Made by a program: the position numbers and the translations under genes
Notes under the pieces: model-generated
Told to the model about the DNA's origin: nothing
The model's database searches: none
Seen by the model: only the letters and a program-made list of their open reading frames with translations
Assembly (NCBI GenBank): GCA_018228645.1
Contig: CP073693.1
Span: 1,538,501 to 1,602,500 of the forward strand
DNA length: 64,000 bases
Direction: 5' to 3'
Source: Clostridiaceae bacterium Marseille-Q4143
GTDB taxonomy: Bacteria > Bacillota > Clostridia > Lachnospirales > Lachnospiraceae
In this document: piece after piece, positions 45,818-54,377 of the stretch
Numbering within the stretch: position 1 is the first letter of the stretch
How the letters are laid out: each line of letters starts with the position of its first letter

Positions 45818-45828
45818 AAGGACACCTC

Positions 45829-46740
45829 TTACTGAAACAGTTCTGCAGCGCTCTGCTTTTCAGAGACCCGGGTAAGAAACAGATCATCCACCAGTTTGCG
45901 TTCATATGGATCGAAGATTTTATTTCCGATGCCAAGACGCAGTGCCTCCAGCGGAGCAAGCCCTTTTTTCATCAGACGGACAGAGGCGAGCAGTCCACGG
46001 AGATCCAGTGCCTTCGGGGAAATTTCAGCACTTTCGCATTTTTTTTGCAGTTCCTGAAAGATCCGGCAGAACTGGGTATTCCAGGCAGGAGACAGATCGG
46101 GAAACTCAGACCGGAGAAGTTTGGCCAGGTAATCTTCAGAGATTGGAGGCATATCGATCACCACAAAACGGGATGTCAACGCCTCATTCAGTTCCCGGGT
46201 TCCTGCGTAGCCATAATTCATGGTAGCAATAAAACGGCAGGCCGGATGCAGATCGATCCGATCATAGCCAGGGACGTCGATGCTTCCACGAAAATCCAGT
46301 GCTTCATGAAGAACAGCGAGGGCCTCATTTTTGGCCATGTTGATTTCGTCCAGCACACCAAAACCGCCAAACCGCGCGCTCTGGCTGACCGGACCTTCCC
46401 GGAATGTAACTTCTCCGTTCCTCCATGTGTCGGAACCGATCAGGGACGCGGCATCAGTGTTGATGCTGAGCGAAATATTAAAAAGGGGGCGTCCGAAAGC
46501 AGCGGCCAGATTTTCAGCCAACACATTTTTGCCGGTAGCCTTAGGACCGGTCAGCAGGAGATGTTCTCCGCATAGAAGTGCGGATAATGCCTCTTCCCAG
46601 ATTTTAGTACCATAATAATAGTATCTTGGAGTGCGGATCCGGTTTGCTACTTCAGGTTCCGTTCCGAAGGAAGACCGGAACTGTTCCAGTTCCTGTATGA
46701 GGTGTGGATGAATTCCTTCTTTTTTCAGAAAATCAAGCAT
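45829..46740 (-). CDS. MoxR-family AAA+ ATPase
   Basis: The 303-residue protein has Walker A GPKATGKN (65-72), Walker B VLDEIN (Asp131-Glu132), a sensor-type FIATMNYGYAGTRELNEALTSRF segment and the lid domain. It is of the CbbQ/NorQ kind. GAGGGGG precedes the ATG by 10 nt. A TATACT box near 46790 may supply its own promoter, because the terminator at 46809 cuts it off from the promoter at 47265. Confidence 0.9.
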   Translation of the reverse strand: MLDFLKKEGIHPHLIQELEQFRSSFGTEPEVANRIRTPRYYYYGTKIWEEALSALLCGEHLLLTGPKATGKNVLAENLAAAFGRPLFNISLSINTDAASLIGSDTWRNGEVTFREGPVSQSARFGGFGVLDEINMAKNEALAVLHEALDFRGSIDVPGYDRIDLHPACRFIATMNYGYAGTRELNEALTSRFVVIDMPPISEDYLAKLLRSEFPDLSPAWNTQFCRIFQELQKKCESAEISPKALDLRGLLASVRLMKKGLAPLEALRLGIGNKIFDPYERKLVDDLFLTRVSEKQSAAELFQ

Positions 46741-46808
46741 GATGATGTATCCCCCTCTTTTATGGCTGTGCCATATTTATGAGATTAGTATAGCACAAAA
46801 AAGGCAAT

Positions 46809-46853
46809 AAAAAAGGCGACATAAGAATTTATTCTGAAAATTCTCATGCCGCC
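46809..46853 (-). terminator. Strong terminator on the minus strand
   Basis: On the minus strand GGCGGCATGAGAATTT pairs with AAATTCTTATGTCGCC over 16 bp (two G-U) around a 7-nt loop, then six T. Confidence 0.92.
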
Positions 46854-47231
46854 TATATAACTGTAATTTCCAATGGACTAAACCTCGATTTCTTTAAATC
46901 TATCTCTATTTTATGGTCTTTTTATGACCTTTGCTCCGTATGCAATTCCTTTGGAATCTTTACGGTATTTCTATCTGGTTTTTTATTAACAAGGTATCTT
47001 TCCTTTACCTTCTTCAAAACATTTCGTTTTTCTTACCAAGTGGTAATTTTAATGATTTTAAAATAAATTATTCAGTTTTCTAGGTTTTAAAAAAAATTAT
47101 CGTTGCCGGTGGTCCGTACCTCCAATTCTTTATATTATGGGGTGTAACGTTAAGTTTTGGTTGGACTCTCCTCCTTTTCATGCTCCATCGATTGGATTAT
47201 TTTGTCTTTTCGTTCGCTCCTTTGTTTTTAT
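46809..47231 (-). ncRNA. Candidate long structured RNA, about 420 nt, unidentified
   Basis: A minus-strand transcript can be delimited by the promoter at 47238-47265 and the terminator at 46809-46853. No frame of useful length has a ribosome-binding site; the longest readings are about 31-33 codons. The RNA can form a row of hairpins in its 3' two thirds: AAGGTA/TACCTT; CCGTA/TACGG enclosing ATTCC/GGAAT; GGTC/GACC; GATTT/AAATC; then the terminator. The 5' third is purine-rich and contains GGAGGAGAGTCC and GGTACGGACCACC, which could pair through GTCC/GGAC. I could not match it to RNase P, tmRNA, 6S or a known riboswitch. It may also act as the leader of moxR. Confidence 0.6.
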
Positions 47232-47237
47232 GAGCTT

Positions 47238-47265
47238 ATTATAACACATCACATCTATTTGTCAA
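47238..47265 (-). promoter_or_regulatory. Sigma-A promoter for the long minus-strand RNA
   Basis: On the minus strand a perfect TTGACA (47265-47260) and TATAAT (47243-47238) are separated by 16 nt. Confidence 0.85.
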
Positions 47266-47340
47266 TATATTTTTATAAAAAAATATAAATTTCTGAAAAT
47301 AAAGAAGCAGAAGAGGAAAAGACAGATGACAACAGCGGAA

Positions 47341-47369
47341 TTGACAGCTATAGACGGCTTTGATAGACT
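47341..47369 (+). promoter_or_regulatory. Sigma-A promoter for aroK
   Basis: TTGACA (47341-47346) and TAGACT (47364-47369), spacer 17 nt. Confidence 0.8.
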
Positions 47370-47423
47370 GTTACAAAAGAGAGGCGGGGAACTTCACGGT
47401 AAACATGAAAGGATGCTATAGAT

Positions 47424-47933
47424 ATGTCAGTAAAAAGGAATGTAACATTAATCGGAATGCCCGGCGCAGGAAAAAGTACGGTAGGTGTTGTATTGGCAAA
47501 GATTCTCGGATATCATTTTCTGGATTCTGATCTGGAGATTCAGGAACAGACCGGAAAACTTCTGCATGAATTGATTACGGAACATGGAGATGAAGGATTT
47601 CTGGAGATCGAGAACCGGGTAAATGCTGGACTTGCAGTAGATAAGACTGTGATTGCCACCGGTGGAAGCGCTGTGTTTGGAGAAGATGCCATGAAGCACT
47701 TGCAGGAAATTTCCACGGTTGTTTATCTGCGTCTGCCTTACAAAAGCTTAAAAAGGAGACTTGGTGATCTGAAAAAACGTGGTGTTGTGCTGAAACCGGG
47801 ACAGACGTTAAAAGATCTGGTAGACTACCGGACTCCTTATTATGAAAAGTATGCGGATCTTATTGTGGATGAAGAAAATCTGGATATCCGCGGAGTTGTA
47901 GAGAGAATTGTAAGTGCGCTGGAAAGCGTGTAA
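47424..47933 (+). CDS. aroK: Shikimate kinase
   Basis: The enzyme phosphorylates shikimate on the way to chorismate and aromatic amino acids. The 169-residue protein has a P-loop (GMPGAGKSTVG, 11-21), a shikimate-binding DSD segment and the TGGSAV motif. GAAAGGA is about 10 nt before the ATG. It is a single-gene unit ahead of the tyrS leader. Confidence 0.94.
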   Translation: MSVKRNVTLIGMPGAGKSTVGVVLAKILGYHFLDSDLEIQEQTGKLLHELITEHGDEGFLEIENRVNAGLAVDKTVIATGGSAVFGEDAMKHLQEISTVVYLRLPYKSLKRRLGDLKKRGVVLKPGQTLKDLVDYRTPYYEKYADLIVDEENLDIRGVVERIVSALESV

Positions 47934-48050
47934 TAACGGAATATGAAAATTGAGTGGAAGTGATGGGGCCGGAGCATGTGGGCTACGGTTTCGAAAAATC
48001 GTAGGAGAGAATTTTGTGCAGTATTTCCGGAAAATGCTGCCGAAAACCTC

Positions 48051-48079
48051 TTGACATTCCAATGCTTCTCACCTAAAAT
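48051..48079 (+). promoter_or_regulatory. Sigma-A promoter for the tyrS T-box transcript
   Basis: TTGACA (48051-48056) and TAAAAT (48074-48079), spacer 17 nt. The stretch from 47934 to 48050 holds nothing else recognisable. Confidence 0.8.
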
Positions 48080-48085
48080 AGCCGT

Positions 48086-48403
48086 ATAAATCGGCGTTGA
48101 AAAGAATAAGTAATGATTTTGAAAGACCACAGAGAGCTGCCGGCTGGTGAGAGGCGCGGGGAATAGAAGTCATGAATACCTCTTGGAGCTTCCCTTTGAA
48201 ACGGTGAATAAAGCCGCGTGTAGGAGGAGACGGGTGCATCCGATATCATGCGAGGGTATCTGCGAATGGCAGACCGGTCTGTACCGGAATAAAAGGAACA
48301 TGTACCCGGTGAGGCAGTGCGCGTGAGTGTACTGTGAAAAAAGGTGGTAACACGGAAGACATAACGGCTTTCGTCCTTTGGCAAAAGGGCGAGAGCCTTT
48401 TTT
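48086..48403 (+). ncRNA. T-box leader of tyrS, specifier TAC (Tyr)
   Basis: The T-box is the variant AAGGTGGTAACACGG at 48341-48355. The terminator at 48366-48403 has a GGCTTTCGTCCTTT arm pairing with AAAGGGCGAGAGCC and six T. The specifier is TAC at 48177-48179, directly after GAA and followed by CTCTT-GGAGC. It should switch on tyrS when tRNA-Tyr is uncharged. Confidence 0.93.
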
Positions 48404-48449
48404 GCATCCAGATACTGGAAAATAAAATAAGAAAACAGGAGAAAGAAAC

Positions 48450-49670
48450 ATGCAGGTTTATGAAGAACTGGTAGCGCGCGGACTGATCGCGCAGGTAACA
48501 AACGAAGAAGAAATCCGTGAAATGGTAAATAACGGAAAGGCTGTATTTTATATCGGATTTGACCCGACCGCAGACAGCCTTCATGTAGGACATTTCATGG
48601 CACTGTGTCTGATGAAGAGACTTCAGATGGCAGGAAACAAACCGATTGCCCTGATCGGAGGCGGTACCGCTATGATCGGAGACCCGTCCGGACGTACCGA
48701 TATGCGTCAGATGATGACTCAGGAGACCATTCAGCACAACTGTGACTGCTTCAAGAAGCAGATGAGCAAATTCATTGATTTCTCAGATGACAAAGCTATC
48801 ATGGTAAATAATGCAGACTGGCTGATGCCGCTCAACTACATTGAAATGTTAAGAGATGTAGGAGCACACTTCAGTGTAAACCGTATGCTGACTGCAGAGT
48901 GCTATAAGAAGAGAATGGAAAAAGGATTAAGCTTCCTGGAATTCAACTACATGATCATGCAGAGCTACGATTTCTATATGCTGTATCAGAAATACGGCTG
49001 TAACATGCAGTTTGGCGGAGACGACCAGTGGTCCAACATGCTGGGTGGTACTGAACTGATCAGAAGAAAGCTTGGAAAAGATGCACATGCCATGACCATT
49101 ACCTTGCTGCTCAATTCTGAGGGCAACAAGATGGGCAAGACTGCAAAGGGCGCTGTATGGCTGGATCCGGAGAAGACTTCTCCCTATGAGTTCTATCAGT
49201 ACTGGAGAAATGTCTCCGACGCAGACGTGCTCAAATGCCTGCGCATGCTCACCTTCCTGCCTCTTGAGCAGATTGACGAGATGGACAAATGGGAAGGCAG
49301 TCAGCTGAACGAGGCAAAAGAGATTCTTGCTTATGAACTGACCAAACTGGTTCACAGTGAGGAAGAGGCAAAGAAGGCACAGGAGAGTGCAAGAGCACTG
49401 TTCGGAGCAGGAGCAGGAACTGATGCGCCGGAAGCAGTTCTGAATGAGGAAGACTTTAATGATGGCGTGGTAGATATTCTGACGATCGTTCACAAGTCCG
49501 GACTGGCAGCATCCCGTTCCGAAGCAAGAAGAAATGTACAGCAGGGCGGCGTGACGGTTGATGGCGAGAAAGTAACTGATATCGGAACAACCTATACCAG
49601 AGAGCAGATGGAGACTGGTCTACTTGTAAAACGTGGAAAGAAGAACTTCAAGAAAGTGGTTGTAAAATAA
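48450..49670 (+). CDS. tyrS: Tyrosyl-tRNA synthetase
   Basis: The 406-residue class I enzyme has HVGH (45-48), a KMGKT motif near 227 in place of [16 protein letters not shown] in the tyrosine site, and a C-terminal S4 RNA-binding domain. AGGAG precedes the ATG. The KMGKT form is usual in the TyrRS type with this S4 tail. Confidence 0.97.
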   Translation: MQVYEELVARGLIAQVTNEEEIREMVNNGKAVFYIGFDPTADSLHVGHFMALCLMKRLQMAGNKPIALIGGGTAMIGDPSGRTDMRQMMTQETIQHNCDCFKKQMSKFIDFSDDKAIMVNNADWLMPLNYIEMLRDVGAHFSVNRMLTAECYKKRMEKGLSFLEFNYMIMQSYDFYMLYQKYGCNMQFGGDDQWSNMLGGTELIRRKLGKDAHAMTITLLLNSEGNKMGKTAKGAVWLDPEKTSPYEFYQYWRNVSDADVLKCLRMLTFLPLEQIDEMDKWEGSQLNEAKEILAYELTKLVHSEEEAKKAQESARALFGAGAGTDAPEAVLNEEDFNDGVVDILTIVHKSGLAASRSEARRNVQQGGVTVDGEKVTDIGTTYTREQMETGLLVKRGKKNFKKVVVK

Positions 49671-49674
49671 GATC

Positions 49675-50820
49675 ATGGCAGAAAAAGTATGCCCGCTGGC
49701 AAAAAAATGCGGCGGCTGTGACTATCAGGGAATTTCCTATGAAGAGCAGCTGAAGAAGAAAGAAAATTCTGTCCGGAAACTGATGAAAGAATTTGGAGAA
49801 ATCCGCCCTATTATCGGGGCGGATGATCCTTATCATTACCGAAATAAAGTGCATGCAGTCTTTTCCAGAAAACGGAACGGAGAGATTGTCTCAGGAATCT
49901 ATCAGGAAGGTACCCACAAAGTAGTTCCGGTGGATGCCTGTCAGATTGAAAATGAAAAGGCGGACGAAATCATTGTATCTGTTCGGAAACTGTTAAAATC
50001 CTTTAAGGTAAAAGTCTATGATGAGGATACAGGCTATGGACTTCTGCGCCATGTGCTGGTGCGAACGGGTTATATGACCGGTCAGATTATGGTGGTACTG
50101 GTGGTGAGTTCACCGATTTTTCCGTCTAAGAATAATTTTGTGAAAGCCCTTCGGGTACAGCATCCGGAGATTTCTACGGTGGTGCTCAATGTCAATGACC
50201 GGAAGACCAGCATGGTACTCGGTCCGCGAAATATTACGTTATATGGAAAAGGATATATTGAAGACCGGCTCTGTGGATGTATATTCCGCATTTCACCGAC
50301 GTCTTTTTATCAGATCAATCCGGTGCAGACGGAGAAGCTGTATAAGACGGCCATGATGCTGGCCCGCCTGAACAAGCGGAATGTGGTGGTGGATGCCTAT
50401 TGTGGCATCGGTACCATCGGCATGGTGGCGGCAAAGACGGTAAAAGAAGTCATCGGTGTGGAACTGAATGCCGAAGCAGTCCGTGATGCTCAGAGCAATG
50501 CCCGCAGAAACAACATGAAGAATATCCGTTTTGTACAGGGAGACGCAGGCGTATTTCTGGAAGGCATGGCAGACAGAGAAGAGGCTGTGGATGTGGTGTT
50601 CATGGACCCACCCCGAAGCGGCAGCAGCCCGGAATTTTTAAAATCCCTGCTGGTGATTCGCCCGAAGAAGATTGTCTATATCTCCTGCGAACCGGAAACC
50701 CAGGCTAGAGATTTAAAAACGTTGAAGAAAGATTATAAGGTGGAGGCAATTCAGCCGGTGGACATGTTCCCGTTTACTGAGAAGTGCGAGACTGTGGTAC
50801 TGCTGACGAGAAAAGAGTAA
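49675..50820 (+). CDS. rlmD: 23S rRNA (uracil-5-)-methyltransferase, RlmD/RumA type
   Basis: The 381-residue protein has the Fe-S cluster cysteines at 6, 12 and 15 (CPLAKKCGGC) with a fourth near 89. The SAM domain has DAYCGIGTIG, the DPPRSG motif and the nucleophile region SCEPET. It lacks an N-terminal TRAM domain. It probably makes m5U in 23S rRNA; a tRNA m5U54 role cannot be excluded. It starts 4 nt after tyrS with no separate ribosome-binding site, so it is probably coupled to tyrS. Confidence 0.9.
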   Translation: MAEKVCPLAKKCGGCDYQGISYEEQLKKKENSVRKLMKEFGEIRPIIGADDPYHYRNKVHAVFSRKRNGEIVSGIYQEGTHKVVPVDACQIENEKADEIIVSVRKLLKSFKVKVYDEDTGYGLLRHVLVRTGYMTGQIMVVLVVSSPIFPSKNNFVKALRVQHPEISTVVLNVNDRKTSMVLGPRNITLYGKGYIEDRLCGCIFRISPTSFYQINPVQTEKLYKTAMMLARLNKRNVVVDAYCGIGTIGMVAAKTVKEVIGVELNAEAVRDAQSNARRNNMKNIRFVQGDAGVFLEGMADREEAVDVVFMDPPRSGSSPEFLKSLLVIRPKKIVYISCEPETQARDLKTLKKDYKVEAIQPVDMFPFTEKCETVVLLTRKE

Positions 50821-50841
50821 CACAGAATAAGGAGTGCAAAA

Positions 50842-51945
50842 ATGGATAAGATATACAGGATTCTGGTGATCAATCCAGGATCTACATCAACAAAACTTTC
50901 GATGTTTGAAAATGAAACCTGCTTATTTACCGAAGACGTATTTCATGATTCATCAGTGCTTAAGAAGTTTCCGACCATCAATGACCAGTTGGACTACCGA
51001 ATGGAAGTGGTCGATAAGTTTTTGAAAGATGGAAACATTGACCTGACCGGGGTGGATGCTATAGTTGGAAGAGGCGGCGGATGCTATTCTGTGGAAGGTG
51101 GTATTTACAAAATCGATGACCGCCTGATTCAGGATACTAAGGCTGCAAAGGGTGGGCTTTATCATTCCTCTATGCTGGGTGTGCAGATGGCAGATGTACT
51201 TCACAAAAAATATGGCGGTATCATGATTATGATGAATCCGCCTATTGTAGATGAACTCTGTGACCTGGCCCGTGTGACCGGAGTGGATGGTGTTTATCGC
51301 CGTGCCGTCTGCCATGCGCTGAATCTGAAAGAGACGGCCAGAAGACATGCCATTAGCCTTGGAAAAAAATACGAAGACTGTAATTTCATCGTCTGCCATA
51401 TTGACGGCGGAATCTCTATTACTGCTCATAAAAAAGGAAAAATGATTGATGGAAATGACGCAGGCGGCGGAGAAGGACCGTTTACCCCAACCAGAATGGG
51501 AACTATGGCGGTGACGGACATTACTCGTTATTTCTGGGATAAGACACAGGCAGAGATGAAATCCCTCTGCAGTCAGACCGGTGGCTTGAGCAGCTATTTT
51601 GGAACCTCCAATTCGGATGCCATCCACAAAAAGGTGGAGGAAGGCGACAGGAAAGCCACTCGTGTCTGGAATGCCATGATCTATCAGGTAATCAAATATA
51701 TTGGTTCTATGAGTACCGTATTACAGGGAAAAGTAGATGGAATCGTACTGACTGGCGGACTGCTGCGCTTCCCGGAGGTGGAAGAAAAGATCCGTGAAAG
51801 CTGCGGTTGGATCGCACCGGTGACTTCCTACCCGGGTGAATTCGAGCAGGAGGCCATGGCATTTGGTGCACTCCGGGTACTTCGCGGAGAAGAGGAAGCG
51901 AAGATCTATCCGGGTAAACCGGTGTGGGATGGTTTTAAAGACTGA
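50842..51945 (+). CDS. buk: Butyrate kinase
   Basis: The enzyme interconverts butyryl phosphate and butyrate with ATP gain. The 367-residue ASKHA protein opens with ILVINPGSTSTKLSMFENE and has GRGGG, HIDGGIS and GGLLRFPE motifs. AAGGAG lies before the ATG. No phosphotransbutyrylase gene is next to it, so the substrate could also be another branched short-chain acyl phosphate. Its last 40 nt overlap the convergent LysR gene. Confidence 0.93.
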   Translation: MDKIYRILVINPGSTSTKLSMFENETCLFTEDVFHDSSVLKKFPTINDQLDYRMEVVDKFLKDGNIDLTGVDAIVGRGGGCYSVEGGIYKIDDRLIQDTKAAKGGLYHSSMLGVQMADVLHKKYGGIMIMMNPPIVDELCDLARVTGVDGVYRRAVCHALNLKETARRHAISLGKKYEDCNFIVCHIDGGISITAHKKGKMIDGNDAGGGEGPFTPTRMGTMAVTDITRYFWDKTQAEMKSLCSQTGGLSSYFGTSNSDAIHKKVEEGDRKATRVWNAMIYQVIKYIGSMSTVLQGKVDGIVLTGGLLRFPEVEEKIRESCGWIAPVTSYPGEFEQEAMAFGALRVLRGEEEAKIYPGKPVWDGFKD

Positions 51946-52817
51946 TGTTTTACGTGTTCGATGAAGATTTCAGCAGTACGTGACAGCTGATGATTTCTCA
52001 GCCAGATCAGCGCATAGGAAGCAAATGCATCAGGGTGATCGATCTGACGAATACATATTTCATTATTCTTGATCATATGGGAAATAGAGGCCGGGTAGAT
52101 GGCAACACCGACTCCGTGCCTGCTTAATTCATAAGCGTTCATCATATGGGCGATTCGTCCCCGTATGACGGGCGCTTTTCCTGTATGGGAAAACCAGCGG
52201 TCAATCTCACTTTTTCTGGATTCCCGGGATGGAATCAGCAGTTCATATGGAAGAAGTTCCTCCGGCGTAAGGGGTTTGTCCGCATTGCTTGCTAAAGGAT
52301 GATCATGTGGAAAAATAGCAACCCATGGTTCCTGGTGAACGGGAAGAACCTCGAAGCCCTCTTTGTTGTAAGGGGCAGTGATCATGGCAATTTCACACAG
52401 ACCTTTGGAAACACGTGCATTGACATCATCGGAATTTCCGTTCCAGAGGTTGTATTGAACATGGGGATATTTCTTTTGAAAAGAAGAAATCGTTTCGGCA
52501 AAAAACTGGGGACCATAGCCTTCGACAGATGCAATATAAAGGGTTCCTTGTAATCCTTCTTTTACTTCTCGTACTTCTTCTGCTGACCGGTTTACCAGGT
52601 CCAGAATCTGATTGGCATATTGGAGAAAGAGTTCTCCTTCGTGGGTCAGAAGGATTTTGTGAGGATTTCTTATAAAAAGTTTTGTTCCCAGATCTTGCTC
52701 CAGATCCTGAATCTGTCGGCTTAAGGGGGGCTGGGCAATATTTAATTTTTCAGCTGCTCTTGTAAAATTCAGCTCTTCTGCGACCGCTTTAAAATAACGA
52801 ATGTGCCGTAATTCCAT
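51906..52817 (-). CDS. LysR-family transcriptional regulator
   Basis: The 303-residue protein has the LTTR winged helix-turn-helix (FTRAAEKLNIAQPPLSRQIQ, about 17-36) and a C-terminal periplasmic-binding-like effector domain. GGAGGAG is 7 nt before the ATG. It overlaps the 3' end of buk tail to tail. A T-N11-A palindrome lies in its leader, so self-regulation is likely. Its target and ligand are unknown. Confidence 0.93.
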   Translation of the reverse strand: MELRHIRYFKAVAEELNFTRAAEKLNIAQPPLSRQIQDLEQDLGTKLFIRNPHKILLTHEGELFLQYANQILDLVNRSAEEVREVKEGLQGTLYIASVEGYGPQFFAETISSFQKKYPHVQYNLWNGNSDDVNARVSKGLCEIAMITAPYNKEGFEVLPVHQEPWVAIFPHDHPLASNADKPLTPEELLPYELLIPSRESRKSEIDRWFSHTGKAPVIRGRIAHMMNAYELSRHGVGVAIYPASISHMIKNNEICIRQIDHPDAFASYALIWLRNHQLSRTAEIFIEHVKHQSLKPSHTGLPG

Positions 52818-52834
52818 GAAGTGCTCCTCCGTTG

Positions 52835-52849
52835 ATACCTTATAGGTAT
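52835..52849 (-). promoter_or_regulatory. Palindrome ATACCT-TAT-AGGTAT, probable LysR operator
   Basis: A perfect 6-bp inverted repeat with a 3-nt centre fits the T-N11-A pattern of LysR-type regulators. It lies about 18 nt upstream of the LysR start and downstream of its promoter, as for an autorepressor. Confidence 0.55.
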
Positions 52850-52861
52850 AAATTTGATTTT

Positions 52862-52890
52862 AGTATAAATATTTTATGGAAATTATGCAA
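52862..52890 (-). promoter_or_regulatory. Sigma-A promoter for the LysR gene
   Basis: On the minus strand TTGCAT and TATACT are 17 nt apart. Confidence 0.65.
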
Positions 52891-52918
52891 CATGATTATT
52901 TTCCAGAATATTCCGTGG

Positions 52919-52947
52919 TTTACTTTACACAAAAAAACGGATATAAT
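52919..52947 (+). promoter_or_regulatory. Sigma-A promoter for the acetyltransferase gene
   Basis: TTTACT (52919-52924) and TATAAT (52942-52947), spacer 17 nt, divergent from the LysR promoter. Confidence 0.75.
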
Positions 52948-52975
52948 GGGAGTATATTTATGGAGGGGATAAAAG

Positions 52976-54208
52976 ATGGAGATTCGTTTTGTAAAACCGG
53001 AAGAAGTACAGCAGCTTGCAAGAAATGTACAGACAGCATTTCCGTCTAAAACACCGCAGGCATTGCTTGATAATATGCCGGGGGAGCTGGTACATCCAGA
53101 TGAGGGACGGTACCTGGGATGTTTTGATGAGGATGGAACTATGATCGGTTCTCTTCTCATGATGGATTTTGAGATGAACGTGCGTGGAAAAATGATGAAA
53201 ATGGGAGCGCCAGCTTATGTTTCCACCAGTTTTCTGCATAAAAAGGAGCATGTTGCGAAGAACCTTCTCCGTGTGCAAATGGGGGTATTTGCACAGACGG
53301 GAACAGCAGTAGGGGCGCTGCATCCTTTTAATCCTGCATTTTATCATAAGATGGGATACGGATACTGTACAGAACAGGTGATGTATTCACCGCGTCCGCA
53401 GTATATTCGTTCTTATGGAGATAAGTCAGGGCTTGCCTATGCAAAACCGGAGGATGAGGAAGAGATTCTGGAGTTCTATCGGAAGTATGCCAGAAAGACG
53501 CACGGAGCTACGATTCACTCCTTTATGGACAAACACCGGATTTTTGATGAGCCCTATGTAGTGGTCTGCAGAAGAAATGGAAGGATTACGGGTTATCTGA
53601 CCTTTGATTTTGTGGAAGTGGATCATTATACGGATATGTACCATGATTTGGCTGTCCGCGAGATTATCTGTGAAGATATGGAGACTATGAAGCAGTTTCT
53701 GACTTTTTTTGCATCTCAGACGGATCAGATCGAGCGGGTACGCATTTATACATATGAAGAGTATTTCCATATGCTGTTCACGAATCCAGACAGCGGAGAG
53801 AATCGTGCCTATGATGGCGCTATTCAGGAGACAGGACGGAAAATCATGGGCTTTATGTTCCGCATCCTGGATCTGGACGACTATTTCCGGCAGCAGAACC
53901 ACTGCGACAAACCGGTGAGCAGAGAGTTCACACTGGAGCTGCAGGTGGAAGACAGTTTTATGGAATCGAATAATAAGAAGGTGCAGCTTCATATCAAAGA
54001 TAAAGAAGTGAAACTGGTAAGAGGACAGCGAGCAGATGTGACATTGAAGACGAATATTGCAGACTTGTCTTCATTGGTGATAGGAGCTATCCCATTGGAA
54101 GCGTTCTTATGGACAGGGCGGATGCAGTGTAGCGATACGGCATATGCACAGGATATACAAAATGCCATTGGCTGGAGCCAGAAACCGAAGAACTATACGT
54201 ATTTTTAA
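52976..54208 (+). CDS. GNAT acetyltransferase, Eis-like with SCP2-type C-terminus
   Basis: The 410-residue protein has two tandem GNAT regions followed by an SCP2-like domain, the Eis arrangement. The motif ALHPFNPAFYHKMGYG near 120 is typical. Eis proteins acetylate amines including aminoglycosides; the natural substrate here is unknown. The terminal residues NYTYF end with an aromatic carboxylate like that used in Eis catalysis. GGAGGGG precedes the ATG. It is divergent from the LysR gene and could be its target. Confidence 0.88.
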   Translation: MEIRFVKPEEVQQLARNVQTAFPSKTPQALLDNMPGELVHPDEGRYLGCFDEDGTMIGSLLMMDFEMNVRGKMMKMGAPAYVSTSFLHKKEHVAKNLLRVQMGVFAQTGTAVGALHPFNPAFYHKMGYGYCTEQVMYSPRPQYIRSYGDKSGLAYAKPEDEEEILEFYRKYARKTHGATIHSFMDKHRIFDEPYVVVCRRNGRITGYLTFDFVEVDHYTDMYHDLAVREIICEDMETMKQFLTFFASQTDQIERVRIYTYEEYFHMLFTNPDSGENRAYDGAIQETGRKIMGFMFRILDLDDYFRQQNHCDKPVSREFTLELQVEDSFMESNNKKVQLHIKDKEVKLVRGQRADVTLKTNIADLSSLVIGAIPLEAFLWTGRMQCSDTAYAQDIQNAIGWSQKPKNYTYF

Positions 54209-54225
54209 ACAAATCATTAGCTAAT

Positions 54226-54283
54226 AAAATTAGAGCATATTGTTAAAGTGAGATACTTAAAACAGTATACTCTAATTTTTTTT
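54226..54283 (+). terminator. Terminator of the acetyltransferase gene
   Basis: AAAATTAGAG (54226-54235) pairs with CTCTAATTTT (54270-54279); the intervening segment folds on itself (ATATTGTT with AACAGTAT) and a T run follows. Confidence 0.85.
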
Positions 54284-54304
54284 GTGTAATTTTACATATT
54301 TATA

Positions 54305-54338
54305 TTTACAAACGTAAAGTTTAGTGTTAATATAACAT
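54305..54338 (+). promoter_or_regulatory. Promoter of the frl-type cluster, with overlapping inverted repeat
   Basis: TTTACA (54305-54310) and TAATAT (54328-54333) are 17 nt apart, and the -10 continues as TAATATAACAT. TTTAC-AAAC-GTAAA at 54305-54318 is an inverted repeat over the -35 and may be an operator. The same layout recurs at 61919. Confidence 0.65.
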
Positions 54339-54377
54339 CATAATACAATATAGAACATTACCAAAGGGGGTGAAAAT

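Noticed and set aside
46940..47083. Plus-strand frame of 47 codons (MQFLWNLYG start) in the intergenic region
   Set aside because: No ribosome-binding site or promoter, and it is antisense to the better supported minus-strand RNA.
47130..47190. GGAGGAGAGTCC on the minus strand recalls the conserved start of RNase P RNA
   Set aside because: The other conserved RNase P segments are absent and the flanks are AT-rich hairpins of another kind.
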